Assembly (NCBI RefSeq): GCF_000733725.1
Contig: NZ_JMQM01000002.1
Coordinates: forward strand, 1-64,000
Direction: 5' to 3'
From: Nitratireductor basaltis
GTDB taxonomy: Bacteria > Pseudomonadota > Alphaproteobacteria > Rhizobiales > Rhizobiaceae
Length of the DNA stretch: 64,000 nucleotides
Part shown: piece by piece, positions 10,666 to 25,523 of the stretch
Position numbering within the stretch: the stretch's first letter is position 1
How the letters are laid out: each line of letters begins with the position of its first letter
Program-made: the position numbers and the translations under genes
The notes under the pieces: model-generated
What the model saw: only the letters and a program-made list of their open reading frames with translations
Told to the model about the DNA's origin: nothing
Database searches by the model: none

Positions 10666-11426
10666 AAGAAGCCCGTCAGGCCGCGGCGCAAAAGATCGAC
10701 TGCCAGGATCGTCAGCCCGATCCTGAACCAGCGGCGGAAGGTCTCTTCCGGCAGGCGGTGCAGAAGCCGTGTTCCATAGATCGTGCCGAGATAGCCCGAC
10801 AGGATCATGGCCGCCAGAAACGGTATCCATGAAAAGAAGGCGAAGCCCGCGGCGGCAAAAGCCAGTACCTTGAAACCGTGCTGCACGGTCATGCCGGCGG
10901 CATGGGTGGCCACGACGGCCTTGCGATCATCCGGAATGATCTGCGCGAAGACGGCGGCCAGAAGCGGGCCTGTTGCACCCACAAACATGCCGGCAAGGGC
11001 AACAAGCGTGCTGCCGATGGTCAGACCCGCATGGCCGAGTTGCGCCACGCCGGGGATCTTCGACCAGGTGACGACCAGCACGAACAGGCCGAGCACGACC
11101 TTCAGCACCGCGTCGGGCAGCTGCACCACGAACCAGGCCCCGATGGCAGCGCCCAGCAGGCTGCCGATCACGAAGGGCCGTGCAATGTCATAGCGGATAT
11201 TCTCCCGCTGATGCCAGGCGCGTCCGGTGTTGGAGCCGAGCTGAATGACGCCGTGCACGGGAATGAGCGCGGCAACGGGTATGAAAAGCCCCAGAAGCAC
11301 CAGCATGGAAACGCCGCCGCCGATGCCGAAGCTTGCCGTCAGTGCGGAAGTGAAGAAGCTGGCGAAAACCAGGATAGCTGCGGGCACAAGCCCCAGCCCG
11401 TCGGGCAGCAGCGCCAGCGCCTCCAA
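10662..11426 (-). CDS. TSUP (TauE/SafE) family permease
   Basis: Predicted inner-membrane transporter of 254 residues with about eight hydrophobic helices and the family's N-terminal [17 protein letters not shown] segment. The family moves sulfite, sulfoacetate and related organosulfonates or acts as anion exporters; nothing nearby fixes the substrate. Its stop codon is part of the palindrome CTAG that also stops uppP on the other strand. It follows the NDUFA9-like gene by nine bases and is probably co-transcribed with it. Confidence 0.85.
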   Translation of the reverse strand: MEALALLPDGLGLVPAAILVFASFFTSALTASFGIGGGVSMLVLLGLFIPVAALIPVHGVIQLGSNTGRAWHQRENIRYDIARPFVIGSLLGAAIGAWFVVQLPDAVLKVVLGLFVLVVTWSKIPGVAQLGHAGLTIGSTLVALAGMFVGATGPLLAAVFAQIIPDDRKAVVATHAAGMTVQHGFKVLAFAAAGFAFFSWIPFLAAMILSGYLGTIYGTRLLHRLPEETFRRWFRIGLTILAVDLLRRGLTGFF

Positions 11427-11435
11427 AGGTCAGCC

Positions 11436-12407
11436 TCAGTATTGAGGCTGGGTGAACTGCCCCTGGGGGCGATAGCTCCACAGATAAGTCGGCAGGATCG
11501 CGCCGACGGAGTGCTGCGGAATGCCGAGCCCTTCCAGTGTCAGGCCCTTCTTGCGTGCTTCGTCGGAGACAATATTGTCGCTTTCGAGCAGCTTGACCTG
11601 ATCGAGTGTCAGAGGCGGCTTGGGCAGGATACCCAGAACTCGTCCCTGGACGCGAGCCAGTGACCACGGAATGCTGACCAGCACGCGCTTGCGGTTGATG
11701 ACCTCAAGCATCTCTTCCATGCAGTCGCGGAAAGTCAGGACCTGCGGCCCGCCAAGCTCATAGATCGCGCCTGGCTTCAACTGACCATCAACCGAACGGA
11801 CAAATGCCTCTGCCACATCGCCGACATAGACCGGCTGGAACCGGGTGTGTCCGCCGCCAATGAGCGGCAGGAATGGCGAGAAGCGCGCCATGTTGGCGAA
11901 ACGGTTGAAGAAACCGTCTTCCGGTCCGAACACGATGGACGGACGCAGGATGACCGCCTTCTTGTCCACTTCGAGAACGGCCCGCTCTCCTGCCGCTTTC
12001 GTGCGACCATATTCGGCCGGCGAATCCGCGTCCGCCCCGATGGCAGACATGTGGGTGATGCGCGCTCCAGCAGCTTTCGCAGCTTCGGCAACGGCGCGTG
12101 CGCCTTCCGCCTGCACGGACGAGAAGGTCTGGCGACCGCTTTCATGCAGGATGCCCACGAGATTGATGACGTGATCGGCGCCTTCCACCGCGCGGTCGAT
12201 GGACCAGCGCTTGCGCAGATTCGCCTGCATGGCGTGGACCTGCCCCACATTGCCGAGCGGCATCAGATGAATGGCCGTATGCGGATTGCGGCAGGCGACG
12301 CGCACGCGATAACCGCGTTTCGCCAATGCCTGCACGACATAGCGCCCGATAAAGCCAGACCCGCCGAAAACGGTGACAAGCTTGGGTTTTTCGCTAATGG
12401 TCGCCAT
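11436..12407 (-). CDS. NDUFA9-like NAD(P)-binding protein, complex I-associated type
   Basis: Atypical SDR of about 323 residues with Rossmann motif VFGGSGFIGRYV, the INLVGIL and HMSAIGAD strands, and RPSIVFGPEDGFFNRF, characteristic of the NDUFA9/39-kDa subunit family of respiratory complex I found in alphaproteobacteria. Likely a complex I assembly or accessory protein that binds NADPH without turnover. Two starts are possible, a GTG and an ATG four codons later; the ATG is used because the upstream AGAGG would sit too close to the GTG. Divergent from gyrB. Confidence 0.85.
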   Translation of the reverse strand: MATISEKPKLVTVFGGSGFIGRYVVQALAKRGYRVRVACRNPHTAIHLMPLGNVGQVHAMQANLRKRWSIDRAVEGADHVINLVGILHESGRQTFSSVQAEGARAVAEAAKAAGARITHMSAIGADADSPAEYGRTKAAGERAVLEVDKKAVILRPSIVFGPEDGFFNRFANMARFSPFLPLIGGGHTRFQPVYVGDVAEAFVRSVDGQLKPGAIYELGGPQVLTFRDCMEEMLEVINRKRVLVSIPWSLARVQGRVLGILPKPPLTLDQVKLLESDNIVSDEARKKGLTLEGLGIPQHSVGAILPTYLWSYRPQGQFTQPQY

Positions 12408-12534
12408 GTCGCTGAACACCTCTTCTACCAGTCTTGGGGCTACATAATCGCTTTCGCGCCAAAGGCAAAGGCTTCATCGACGCAAACGAGGCGCTGCAAG
12501 CCTGTTTCATCCCCAGCGCTGATGCCGGGAAAAC

Positions 12535-12563
12535 TTGGAAAAAGGGCGTCCAGCCCCTATATA
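12535..12563 (+). promoter_or_regulatory. Promoter of gyrB
   Basis: TTGGAA, exactly 17 bases, then TATATA, about 75 bases upstream of the gyrB ATG in the gap from the divergent NDUFA9-like gene. Boxes and spacing match a sigma-70 promoter well. gyrB promoters in many bacteria are supercoiling-sensitive, but that cannot be seen here. Confidence 0.65.
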
Positions 12564-12585
12564 TTTGACAGTTACGCTCTGCTGA

Positions 12586-15087
<2,502 letters not shown>

Positions 15088-15114
15088 GCGTCACTGACAT
15101 TGCTGAATGCACAG

Positions 15115-15147
15115 CGGGAGAGCCATCGGCTCTCCCGTTTCCGTTTC
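15115..15147 (+). terminator. Terminator of gyrB
   Basis: A perfect 10-base stem (CGGGAGAGCC / GGCTCTCCCG) with an ATC loop begins 27 bases after the gyrB stop and is followed by a T-rich TTTCCGTTT tail. Confidence 0.8.
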
Positions 15148-15219
15148 GCCTGCTGCGACCGGAACAAAGCTTCCGCGCTGCCCGTTGCGCAAGCAAGCTT
15201 TCCAAGACGGAGTAGGTTC

Positions 15220-15708
15220 ATGACTACGCACAAAGACATCGCCCATGTCTGGGACATGGTGGAGAATATCGGAATTTGCATGCTCGTCAGCCGTGAGGGC
15301 GAAGTCATGCGCTCTCGCCCCATGGCCGCTTATTTTGATCGGGAGGAGGAGATGCTCTACTTCCTCACCGATGTCGCAAGCCACAAGGACGAGGAAATCG
15401 CGCGCAATCCGCATGTGACGCTGGCCTTCGCGGACACATCCAAGCAGGATTATGTCTCGCTTACGGGGCTTGCCGAGATTTCCAATGACCGCGAGAAGAT
15501 CCGCGAGCTTTGGGCGACACCGGCCAAAGCCTGGTGGGACAGCCCTGACGATCCTTCAATCCGTGTGTTGAAGATCACGCCGCAGGACGCGCAATATTGG
15601 GACGGTCCGGGCACAGCCGTTGCCTATTTCAAGATGGCTGCCGCAGCCTTCACAAGCGCCAAACCCGATCTGGGCGAAAGCCGGAAGGTCGATTTCAAGG
15701 GCCACTAG
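15220..15708 (+). CDS. Pyridoxamine 5'-phosphate oxidase family protein (general stress protein 26-like)
   Basis: Small split-barrel flavoprotein of 162 residues, FMN-binding by family. Visible features are the N-terminal MVENIGICMLVSREG strand, RSRPMAAYF, VASHKDEEIARNP and the C-terminal VLKITPQDAQYWDGP region, matching general stress protein 26/YdaG-like members. The ATG has GGAG eight bases upstream; an upstream open frame of 40 codons overlaps the gyrB terminator and is rejected. Function is unknown beyond probable FMN or haem-related redox chemistry. Flanked by terminators on both sides, so likely monocistronic. Confidence 0.85.
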   Translation: MTTHKDIAHVWDMVENIGICMLVSREGEVMRSRPMAAYFDREEEMLYFLTDVASHKDEEIARNPHVTLAFADTSKQDYVSLTGLAEISNDREKIRELWATPAKAWWDSPDDPSIRVLKITPQDAQYWDGPGTAVAYFKMAAAAFTSAKPDLGESRKVDFKGH

Positions 15709-15733
15709 CCTCACGCAGTCAGTATCACGTCAG

Positions 15734-15770
15734 GAGTCGTTGCTGCTCCAAGCAGCGGCTCTTGTCGTTT
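15734..15770 (+). terminator. Terminator after the FMN stress protein
   Basis: An 11-pair RNA stem with G-U pairs (GAGTCGTTGCT with AGCAGCGGCTC, 6-base loop) followed by TTGTCGTTTT, about 25 bases after the stop. Confidence 0.6.
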
Positions 15771-15813
15771 TACGGGTCCGGGCAGACAATGCTGCCTCCT
15801 TCGGGAGGTACCG

Positions 15814-16323
15814 ATGCGCTGGAAGTGGACCGAATGGCATGTGCTGGGAGCGCTTGTTGCGATACTTGCCGCGCTCTTCGCTGCTGGATGGCTGACGCGC
15901 AACGATCCCGCGGACCAACCGCCCATTGCCATAGCCGGCGGCGGATTCGTCTTCAATTATCGTGAGGCCGAAGCATATTTCGGTTTTCAGGCGCAGGTCA
16001 TGCGGCCCTTGCCGGCTGGCTCCATACTGGAAGCCCGTTTCGAGGATCCGGCTGGCGGCGATGATCATGTCGTCTGGGAGCGGCTGAGTGCCAGAACGCG
16101 ACACTACGCCCTGCGGTCACCACCGCTCACCGGAATAAGGGCCCATCAGCCCTATCGGGTGGCGATACGGGTACTGGATCGCACCCGCAGCGACGTGGTT
16201 TTTGAGACCATGCGCAGCTATCAAAGCTCAATTCCGAGCGCGGCACTCCCCGAGCAACCGCTCACCATCGGGCCAGGCTATCATCGAAACCCGGCCGCCC
16301 GACAAAGCGGTCCTCAACGGTAG
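15814..16323 (+). CDS. Small membrane-anchored protein of unknown function
   Basis: 169 residues, not recognised. An N-terminal hydrophobic segment (residues about 8-26, VLGALVAILAALFAAGWL) suggests a single anchor with the rest in the periplasm, which appears beta-rich (FNYREAEAYFGFQAQVMRPLP and VAIRVLD segments). The ATG has GGGAGG five bases upstream, a strong ribosome site, which supports a real gene. Its last 10 bases overlap the convergent lytic transglycosylase gene. Confidence 0.7.
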   Translation: MRWKWTEWHVLGALVAILAALFAAGWLTRNDPADQPPIAIAGGGFVFNYREAEAYFGFQAQVMRPLPAGSILEARFEDPAGGDDHVVWERLSARTRHYALRSPPLTGIRAHQPYRVAIRVLDRTRSDVVFETMRSYQSSIPSAALPEQPLTIGPGYHRNPAARQSGPQR

Positions 16324-16892
16324 CCGCAGGAGGCCATCTGGGATGCATAGCGTTGTGCGACCGCAGCCATCTTTGCCGCTGAGTTCTTCATGCCCGCATT
16401 GCTTTGCCAGACACCGCGCGCATATCCGCCATGACCCGCATAATAAGCGAGGTAGAGGCTGTAGGCATCGTTGAGCGGAATACCGTTCTTGCGGTGGCTT
16501 TCGGAATGATACCAGCCGATGAAGCGGACTGCGTCACCGAAATCGCTGCGCCTTGCACCATAGCGTCCGGTCTTTCGGCGATATTCGTCCCAGGTGCCAT
16601 CCAGCGCCTGTGCATAGCCATAGGCCGTAGAAATCCTCTTGCCCGGTATGAAGCCCAGGATCTTGCGGCGCGGCGGACGCGCGCGGGCGCGGAAGGTCGA
16701 TTCCTTGTAGATGGTAGCCATCAGGATCGGCACCGGAACGCCATATTCGCGCTCGACGCTTTTGGCCTCACGATACCAGTTGTTGATCCATCCGCCCTTC
16801 TGGCTGAATACGGAACAGACATTGTCCGCACGCGTGGGCGCAGTGGCGCAACCCGCCAGCGCGAGGAGACAAGCCAGGATTAGGATACGCAT
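16314..16892 (-). CDS. Lytic transglycosylase lipoprotein (SLT domain)
   Basis: Predicted outer-membrane-anchored peptidoglycan lytic enzyme. A lipoprotein signal ends LALAGC with the lipidated Cys15. The SLT-type domain follows with VPVPILMATIYKES, whose glutamate in YKES is the likely catalytic acid, then AYGYAQALDGTWDEY and a late YYAGHGGYARG matching family motifs II-IV. At 192 residues it is a minimal transglycosylase. Convergent with the upstream small membrane protein, overlapping by 10 bases. Confidence 0.85.
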   Translation of the reverse strand: MRILILACLLALAGCATAPTRADNVCSVFSQKGGWINNWYREAKSVEREYGVPVPILMATIYKESTFRARARPPRRKILGFIPGKRISTAYGYAQALDGTWDEYRRKTGRYGARRSDFGDAVRFIGWYHSESHRKNGIPLNDAYSLYLAYYAGHGGYARGVWQSNAGMKNSAAKMAAVAQRYASQMASCGYR

Positions 16893-17179
16893 TACTCACC
16901 TGCCAAACAGAGACCCGACGCCTCCCGCCGCCCTAGCGCAGATTCCATGCGTATTTGATTTAGATTTTGCTAACGGTTGCATTATCCACAGGCGGAAAGC
17001 GCGTAGGTTTAACTAGCACTTAACCCTAATGAACCCATAGCCGTCGCGTTAAGCGAGTGACGGTTAGCGCGCCGGGAGACACCGAAAGAACTTGGTTCCA
17101 CAGCGGCAGGGACGTGTGAACCTAGGCGGTCAATAACAAGTCTTGCGCTTATGGTTTGCTACAACGGAGGTAGGTCATC

Positions 17180-18058
17180 ATGAGACGTAAAAACTTATCA
17201 GAGGCCGACAAGCGCTACATCATTGCTCAATCGGGGGGGTGCTGCAACAATTGCCGAAAGCGGCTCTTTCGCGAAAATTCTTTTGGAGAAAGGGTACGCC
17301 TTGGAGATGATGCTCATATAGTGGCTGCATCTGACGCGGGACCACGTGGAGCAAGTCATCTAGATGCGTCAGCAAGGTCTTCGTCGGAAAACATGCTGCT
17401 ACTTTGCAAGAACTGTCACGCAGAGATTGATCAACAGCCGCAACTATTCACCGTTGAACGGCTGCTGAAAATTCGAGAGCGGCACTATTCGTGGATTGAC
17501 CACTGTTTGGGTCAACCGCTAACGAAACGCCCGAAATTCCACTACTTATCCTATATCAATGTTCCGCGTGCTGATATGTACGCAGCTGCCCAGTCTTTGT
17601 CTCTACCCCAAGCTTCACTAAACGGGGCAGAAAGCATAAGCGATTTAGGTATTGACGCTGGACGCCTGATGTACCGCTATGTCAGCGTATTAAACCATGA
17701 CGTCCTATTCGCTAATGAACTTTCGCACGAAACATCTATAGAAGACATCGACGTCGGCCAGTACTGGTATACTCCGAATTCCGCATTCCGCAGCAAGAAT
17801 ATCTTAAGGCGGTATAGTGAGGCGGTTCCAACAGCTTGGAACCGACAAGAATGTGTCATCTATCGGAAGGTGAACGACTGGCGCCTCGTATGCTTGATCG
17901 ACCCGCGATGGATTACAACTACAACCGCTTGGGCTACACTAAGCTCTGGAAGCTTCCAATCCGCTGCGCTGGTACATGTAGCATCGATTGATGCCGCACA
18001 GAAAACGGTGCTGGCATCACCTATATTTCTTGGCGCACCTGAAGCCTTGAGGCTGTAA
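17180..18058 (+). CDS. HNH endonuclease
   Basis: 292 residues. The N-terminal 85 residues form an HNH nuclease with structural zinc: C22/C25 and C76/C79, the DDAHIVA motif giving the general base His46, Asn71 in ENMLLLC and the final His80 in NCHAEID. The remaining 200 residues (SYINVPRADMY onward) match nothing I recognise and may be a target-binding or sensor domain. Good ribosome site (GGAGG nine bases upstream). Base and codon use are clearly less GC-rich than neighbours (AT-rich third positions, many TTA/ATA/TCT), implying transfer. Translationally coupled (TAATG) to the zinc-ribbon gene and located just beyond the 3' end of tRNA-Ala, a common integration spot. Orphan defence or mobile nuclease are both possible. 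Confidence 0.85.
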   Translation: MRRKNLSEADKRYIIAQSGGCCNNCRKRLFRENSFGERVRLGDDAHIVAASDAGPRGASHLDASARSSSENMLLLCKNCHAEIDQQPQLFTVERLLKIRERHYSWIDHCLGQPLTKRPKFHYLSYINVPRADMYAAAQSLSLPQASLNGAESISDLGIDAGRLMYRYVSVLNHDVLFANELSHETSIEDIDVGQYWYTPNSAFRSKNILRRYSEAVPTAWNRQECVIYRKVNDWRLVCLIDPRWITTTTAWATLSSGSFQSAALVHVASIDAAQKTVLASPIFLGAPEALRL

Positions 18059-18363
18059 TGCGAAAGCGTGACAGAATCGCGTTGGCTTATTTCGAGGCTG
18101 TCGCAATCACTGAAGGGCAGACTTGGCCCAATCACTATTGGTATAGCTCGATCACCAACTGCGACGTCTGCTCAAAACCTATGGGAACCGAACGCTTCAT
18201 GATCGATGGCCCTGCGGAGAGCGGGCCAAATGCGCGTTGGGGCAACATGTGCGTAGTGTGCGCGCATCGCTATGCCCGTGTAATAGATTGGGGAAGGGCT
18301 CAACTATATGAAAAAGACGCAGCAGGGCACTGGAAACTAATATCAGGAGGGCCACCACAATAA
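18058..18363 (+). CDS. Small zinc-ribbon-like protein coupled to the HNH nuclease
   Basis: 101 residues with two CxxC pairs (C35/C38 and C65/C68) that could bind one zinc ion; no named family recognised. Its ATG overlaps the HNH stop codon (TAATG), so the two are almost certainly made together, suggesting a partner, immunity or specificity role. It has the same lower GC as the HNH gene. It ends 50 bases before the tRNA-Ala 3' end. Confidence 0.7.
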   Translation: MRKRDRIALAYFEAVAITEGQTWPNHYWYSSITNCDVCSKPMGTERFMIDGPAESGPNARWGNMCVVCAHRYARVIDWGRAQLYEKDAAGHWKLISGGPPQ

Positions 18364-18412
18364 GTTGGCCAATAACCGTAAACCCACCCACAATCTCAGA
18401 ATTAATTCGAAA

Positions 18413-18488
<76 letters not shown>

Positions 18489-18595
18489 ACGCGTGGCCCT
18501 TGCGGGCCTTAGAGGTCGCCGGACTTGCGCCCGGTTCGATGGCGGCTTCTAAACCCGCTTTCCGGTTAAATCAAGCGGGTTGGGAAGTTTTTTCA

Positions 18596-18624
18596 CCGAC
18601 CGCATCCGCCATGGCTGCGGTCGG
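18596..18624 (-). terminator. Terminator of the TIGR02300 gene
   Basis: On the minus strand CCGACCGCA and TGCGGTCGG form a 9-base stem nine bases after the stop codon, followed by TGAAAAAAC. The tail is A-rich rather than T-rich, so efficiency is unclear. A second hairpin (AACCCGCTT / AAGCGGGTT) lies just beyond, at 18552-18581. Confidence 0.5.
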
Positions 18625-18633
18625 CGCGGGAAA

Positions 18634-19020
18634 TCAGCTTTCCTCGTCGTCGTCGCCGACATTGATGATGCCGGAAACGTCGTCGTCGTCCTCTTCCTCG
18701 TCTTCGAGGAAGGCATCGTTGTCGTCGTCGCCGAGATCGACATCGTCGTCGTCATCGTCAAGGTCGGGCAGGTCGGTCGAGCCCTTGCTGCTCGCCTCCT
18801 CGTCGGCATCTTCCAGAGACACGACTTCCGCGCCTTCGGTCTCTGCTTCCTCGTCATCGACTTCCGGCTCGTCCTTGGACATATCGGAGACATCTTCGAA
18901 GAAGCTCAGCGGATAGCTCTTGCCCGTATAGGGAGAGACGATCGGATCCTTGTTCAGATCGTAAAACTTACGGCCCGTCTCTGGGCAAATGCGTTTTGTG
19001 CCAAGTTCAGCTTTAGCCAC
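18634..19020 (-). CDS. TIGR02300 family protein (FYDLN acid domain)
   Basis: 128-residue protein of unknown function restricted to alphaproteobacteria. The N-terminal 45 residues hold the family signature LGTKRICPETGRKFYDLNK and SPYTGKSYPLSFF; the C-terminal two-thirds is a highly acidic, low-complexity Asp/Glu tract that is probably disordered. The conserved RICPETGRKFYDLN resembles a zinc-ribbon start but only one Cys is present. Divergent from aroA. Confidence 0.92.
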   Translation of the reverse strand: MAKAELGTKRICPETGRKFYDLNKDPIVSPYTGKSYPLSFFEDVSDMSKDEPEVDDEEAETEGAEVVSLEDADEEASSKGSTDLPDLDDDDDDVDLGDDDNDAFLEDEEEDDDDVSGIINVGDDDEES

Positions 19021-19219
19021 CGTGCTGCCTCATCTTTTCCGCCAACAGGCCCGCCGCTTCTGCCAGTCTGTCTCTTGCAGAACAGCGGCAAGGCGGGAGA
19101 AATCTCGCTCTTCGCTTTTCGGTCCCATAACCACAGAAGCAGCGACTGTCAAAGCATAATGAGGTGCATTTGTCAGGCTTTTTGCCAAGCCTTTCTGCAG
19201 CGTCTGCTCCAAGGGATGA

Positions 19220-21336
<2,117 letters not shown>

Positions 21337-21338
21337 AG

Positions 21339-21995
21339 ATGGCGGGAGCAGAAAAGCCACTCGCCATTGCCATTGACGGGCCTGCGGCTTCCGGCAAGGG
21401 CACGCTTTCGCGAAGGCTTGCGGCGGAATTCGGCCTGCGGCATCTCGATACCGGGCTGACCTATCGCGGCGTTGCCAAGGCGCTCATCGACCAGGGCCTG
21501 CCGCTTGATGACGAGGACATTGCCGAGAAGGCCGCTCTTGAACTTGATCTGGGCGGGCTTGATCGCACCGTCCTTGCCGAGCACGGGATTGGCGAGGCGG
21601 CATCCAGGGTGGCAGTCATGCCGCGGGTGCGCCGGGCGCTGGTGGAGAAGCAGAAGCAGTTTGCCGCAGCCATGCCGGGCGCTGTTCTGGATGGGCGCGA
21701 CATCGGCACCGTGGTGTGCCCCGATGCGCCGGTGAAGCTTTACGTGACGGCCAGTGCCGAAGTGCGCGCCGAACGCCGTTTCAGGGAGATCGTCTCCAAT
21801 GGCGGTGAGGCGACCTATGAGCAGGTTCTGGAGGATGTGAAGCGGCGTGATGCGCGTGACATGGGGCGCGCGGACAGCCCTTTGCGGCCCGCACCCGACG
21901 CGCACTTGCTAGATACGAGCGAAATGGATATAGAAACGGCGTTTCTTGAAGCACGCGCATTCGTTGAGAAGGCACTGGCTGACGGAAACGACTGA
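21339..21995 (+). CDS. cmk: Cytidylate kinase
   Basis: Phosphorylates CMP and dCMP with ATP. The 218-residue protein starts with the P-loop [16 protein letters not shown], followed by the [12 protein letters not shown] nucleotide site, the DGRDIGTVV motif and the [17 protein letters not shown] lid with conserved arginines. TGL replaces the more usual TGA. The ATG is two bases after the SDR stop. Upstream of rpsA, the classic cmk-rpsA pairing. Confidence 0.95.
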   Translation: MAGAEKPLAIAIDGPAASGKGTLSRRLAAEFGLRHLDTGLTYRGVAKALIDQGLPLDDEDIAEKAALELDLGGLDRTVLAEHGIGEAASRVAVMPRVRRALVEKQKQFAAAMPGAVLDGRDIGTVVCPDAPVKLYVTASAEVRAERRFREIVSNGGEATYEQVLEDVKRRDARDMGRADSPLRPAPDAHLLDTSEMDIETAFLEARAFVEKALADGND

Positions 21996-22135
21996 AAACC
22001 GGCCTGCCCTTATCCTTCGCGCCGGAATTGCCGCCCTTGATGGACGGCCAGAGCAACAGCTCGGATGACCGGCAGGCCCCAACGCAACGCAAACCACCGG
22101 CGCAGCCCCGCAAATGGGGCATATCAGGAGCTTCA

Positions 22136-23842
<1,707 letters not shown>

Positions 23843-23872
23843 TCGTCAAGCTTCCATTGCTTTTGCAATCAG

Positions 23873-23904
23873 CCCCTGCGGGAGTAATCTCGCAGGGGTT
23901 TTTT
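23873..23904 (+). terminator. Terminator of rpsA
   Basis: CCCCTGCG and CGCAGGGG form an 8-base stem with a 10-base loop followed directly by TTTTTT, 30 bases after the rpsA stop. Confidence 0.93.
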
Positions 23905-23964
23905 CATGGCCGTTTTATTTTAAAGCGCCCGTTTCGGGCACGCATTTTCAGACTAAGGACATAG

Positions 23965-24330
23965 ATGATGAAACAGAAAGCCAATGGCATCGGCGGCATC
24001 TTCTTCCGCGCCCGCAACCCGCAGAAGCTTGGGGAGTGGTACCGCGAGCATCTGGGCGTCGGCGGCGAGTGCGAGGGCGTTTGGCAGCAGGAAAGCGGCT
24101 ACACCGTCTTCGCCCCCTTCCCCGCCGACACCGACTATTTCGGCCGCGACACCCAGCAATTCATGCTCAATTTCCGCGTGGGCGACCTCGATGCCATGAT
24201 CGCCCAGCTGAAAGCAGCCGGCATTGAAGTGGAAACGCGGGCGGAATGGGATTCAGAAGTCGGCCGCTTTGCACGCGTGGTAGACCCCGAGGGCAACCCG
24301 GTGGAGCTTTGGGAGCCTGCGGTGGGGTGA
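23965..24330 (+). CDS. VOC family protein (glyoxalase-like)
   Basis: 121-residue vicinal-oxygen-chelate protein of paired beta-alpha-beta-beta-beta modules: GIGGIFFRARNPQKLGEWYREHLG at the start and RFARVVDPEGNPVELWEP at the end, with the final Glu as a likely metal ligand. Most such single-copy proteins are uncharacterised; glyoxalase or bleomycin-type binding are the usual guesses. Two adjacent ATGs are possible; AAGGA lies about seven bases upstream. It sits after the rpsA terminator and ends three bases before the unknown membrane protein gene. Confidence 0.88.
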   Translation: MMKQKANGIGGIFFRARNPQKLGEWYREHLGVGGECEGVWQQESGYTVFAPFPADTDYFGRDTQQFMLNFRVGDLDAMIAQLKAAGIEVETRAEWDSEVGRFARVVDPEGNPVELWEPAVG

Positions 24331-24333
24331 GTA

Positions 24334-25485
24334 GTGGCGAGGCGAAGTAAACAGCCTATACGTGCCTTGACTTCCACAGCTTCAACCACAAGAAATAGCA
24401 ACCTAATACTGTTGGAGCTTCGGGGGACAGAGACTTTGGAGACGCACGAGGTAATCGATCTAGCACACTGGGTGTTCGATCACGTTAAGGTTGCAATGCC
24501 AGTTTACGAAGAGTTGGTGCGAGCAATGGAGCAAAACTCCCAAAATGGCACCAAAGTAGCTATTCGCGAGCATCTAAATGCTGTTGAGGCCGCTCTCAAA
24601 TCAATGCCTACCGAGCGGCTTTCTTCTCAACAGGTGCAATTGCTAGAAGGCATCGAAGCTTGGCAGTATATTGGCAAACGGGGTTTTAGTTTTATTGAAC
24701 GCGTTGTCAAAGAAGGAAATTACGACCCGGTTAGTTCTGCTAAAGATTTGCGCGCTGCGAAGCAGACTCTAGAGTCTGCGATTCAACTCATGTCCCAAGC
24801 CGAGTCATCTCTACATGAGCTCGGTATATTTTCCTCAGCAAGCCATGATCATCCAGCTCAACCGCTTATTCGCCTGCATTTCCGCGCCGACGCGTCCATC
24901 GACAACGTTGTCGAACTGAAGAAATGGGCTACCGAGTGGCATGAAATCTCGCGGGGCTTAGCGCTCGCCTCGGGTGAAAGTCCCGAAGATGTTCGGATAA
25001 GCTCGGCTACCACTGGTTCCATCATTATAACATTAGCCACCACCGCAACTATTACTTTGCTAATTGCGAAAATAATCAAGAACATTTCGGACATAGTGAG
25101 AAATACCATTGAAATAGATAACGCTCTGTCTGAATGGAGAACACGACGTTTAATAGATCGTAATATTGAGACCGCATTAAAAGAACGCAAGAAATCGCTA
25201 GCAACCGAAGGCTTAAAAAATACTCTGGATACTGCGAAAGAACAACTCGGAGAGTTAGACGGAGAGGCGTCCAACGCTCTCGAGAAAGCTCTCCAGAAAC
25301 TTTTCAGGTTTCACGAAAAGGGGGGAGAAGTCGATATACTTCTACCTCCAAAACCTGACGACGAAGAAGACACCGAGGCTCTGGAAGAAGATACAGCTTC
25401 ATTGCGCGAGGTGGTAAGCGAGGTTAGGAAACTTCGCAATGAGATTGCGCTGCTACTGGAAGATGGAACACAAGACGCGACTTGA
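24334..25485 (+). CDS. Membrane protein of unknown function, accessory
   Basis: 383 residues, not recognised. Residues 1-225 are soluble and mostly helical; RLHFRADASIDNVVELKKW begins a segment ending GLALASGESPEDVRISSATT that looks like a conserved domain. A single hydrophobic helix spans about 225-248 (TGSIIITLATTATITLLIAKII). The C-terminal 130 residues are charged with heptad-like coiled-coil character (KERKKSLATEGLKNTLDTAKEQL, later DDEEDTEALEEDTASLREV). The GTG start follows GGGGTGAG. Base composition is markedly lower in GC than the flanking VOC and rpsA genes, suggesting transfer. It neighbours a VapBC pair; membrane plus coiled-coil layout would fit an effector or sensor, but no function can be assigned. 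Confidence 0.75.
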   Translation: MARRSKQPIRALTSTASTTRNSNLILLELRGTETLETHEVIDLAHWVFDHVKVAMPVYEELVRAMEQNSQNGTKVAIREHLNAVEAALKSMPTERLSSQQVQLLEGIEAWQYIGKRGFSFIERVVKEGNYDPVSSAKDLRAAKQTLESAIQLMSQAESSLHELGIFSSASHDHPAQPLIRLHFRADASIDNVVELKKWATEWHEISRGLALASGESPEDVRISSATTGSIIITLATTATITLLIAKIIKNISDIVRNTIEIDNALSEWRTRRLIDRNIETALKERKKSLATEGLKNTLDTAKEQLGELDGEASNALEKALQKLFRFHEKGGEVDILLPPKPDDEEDTEALEEDTASLREVVSEVRKLRNEIALLLEDGTQDAT

Positions 25486-25523
25486 GTGCGATTATCTTGC
25501 AGGAGACTTGCTGATTTACCTGC

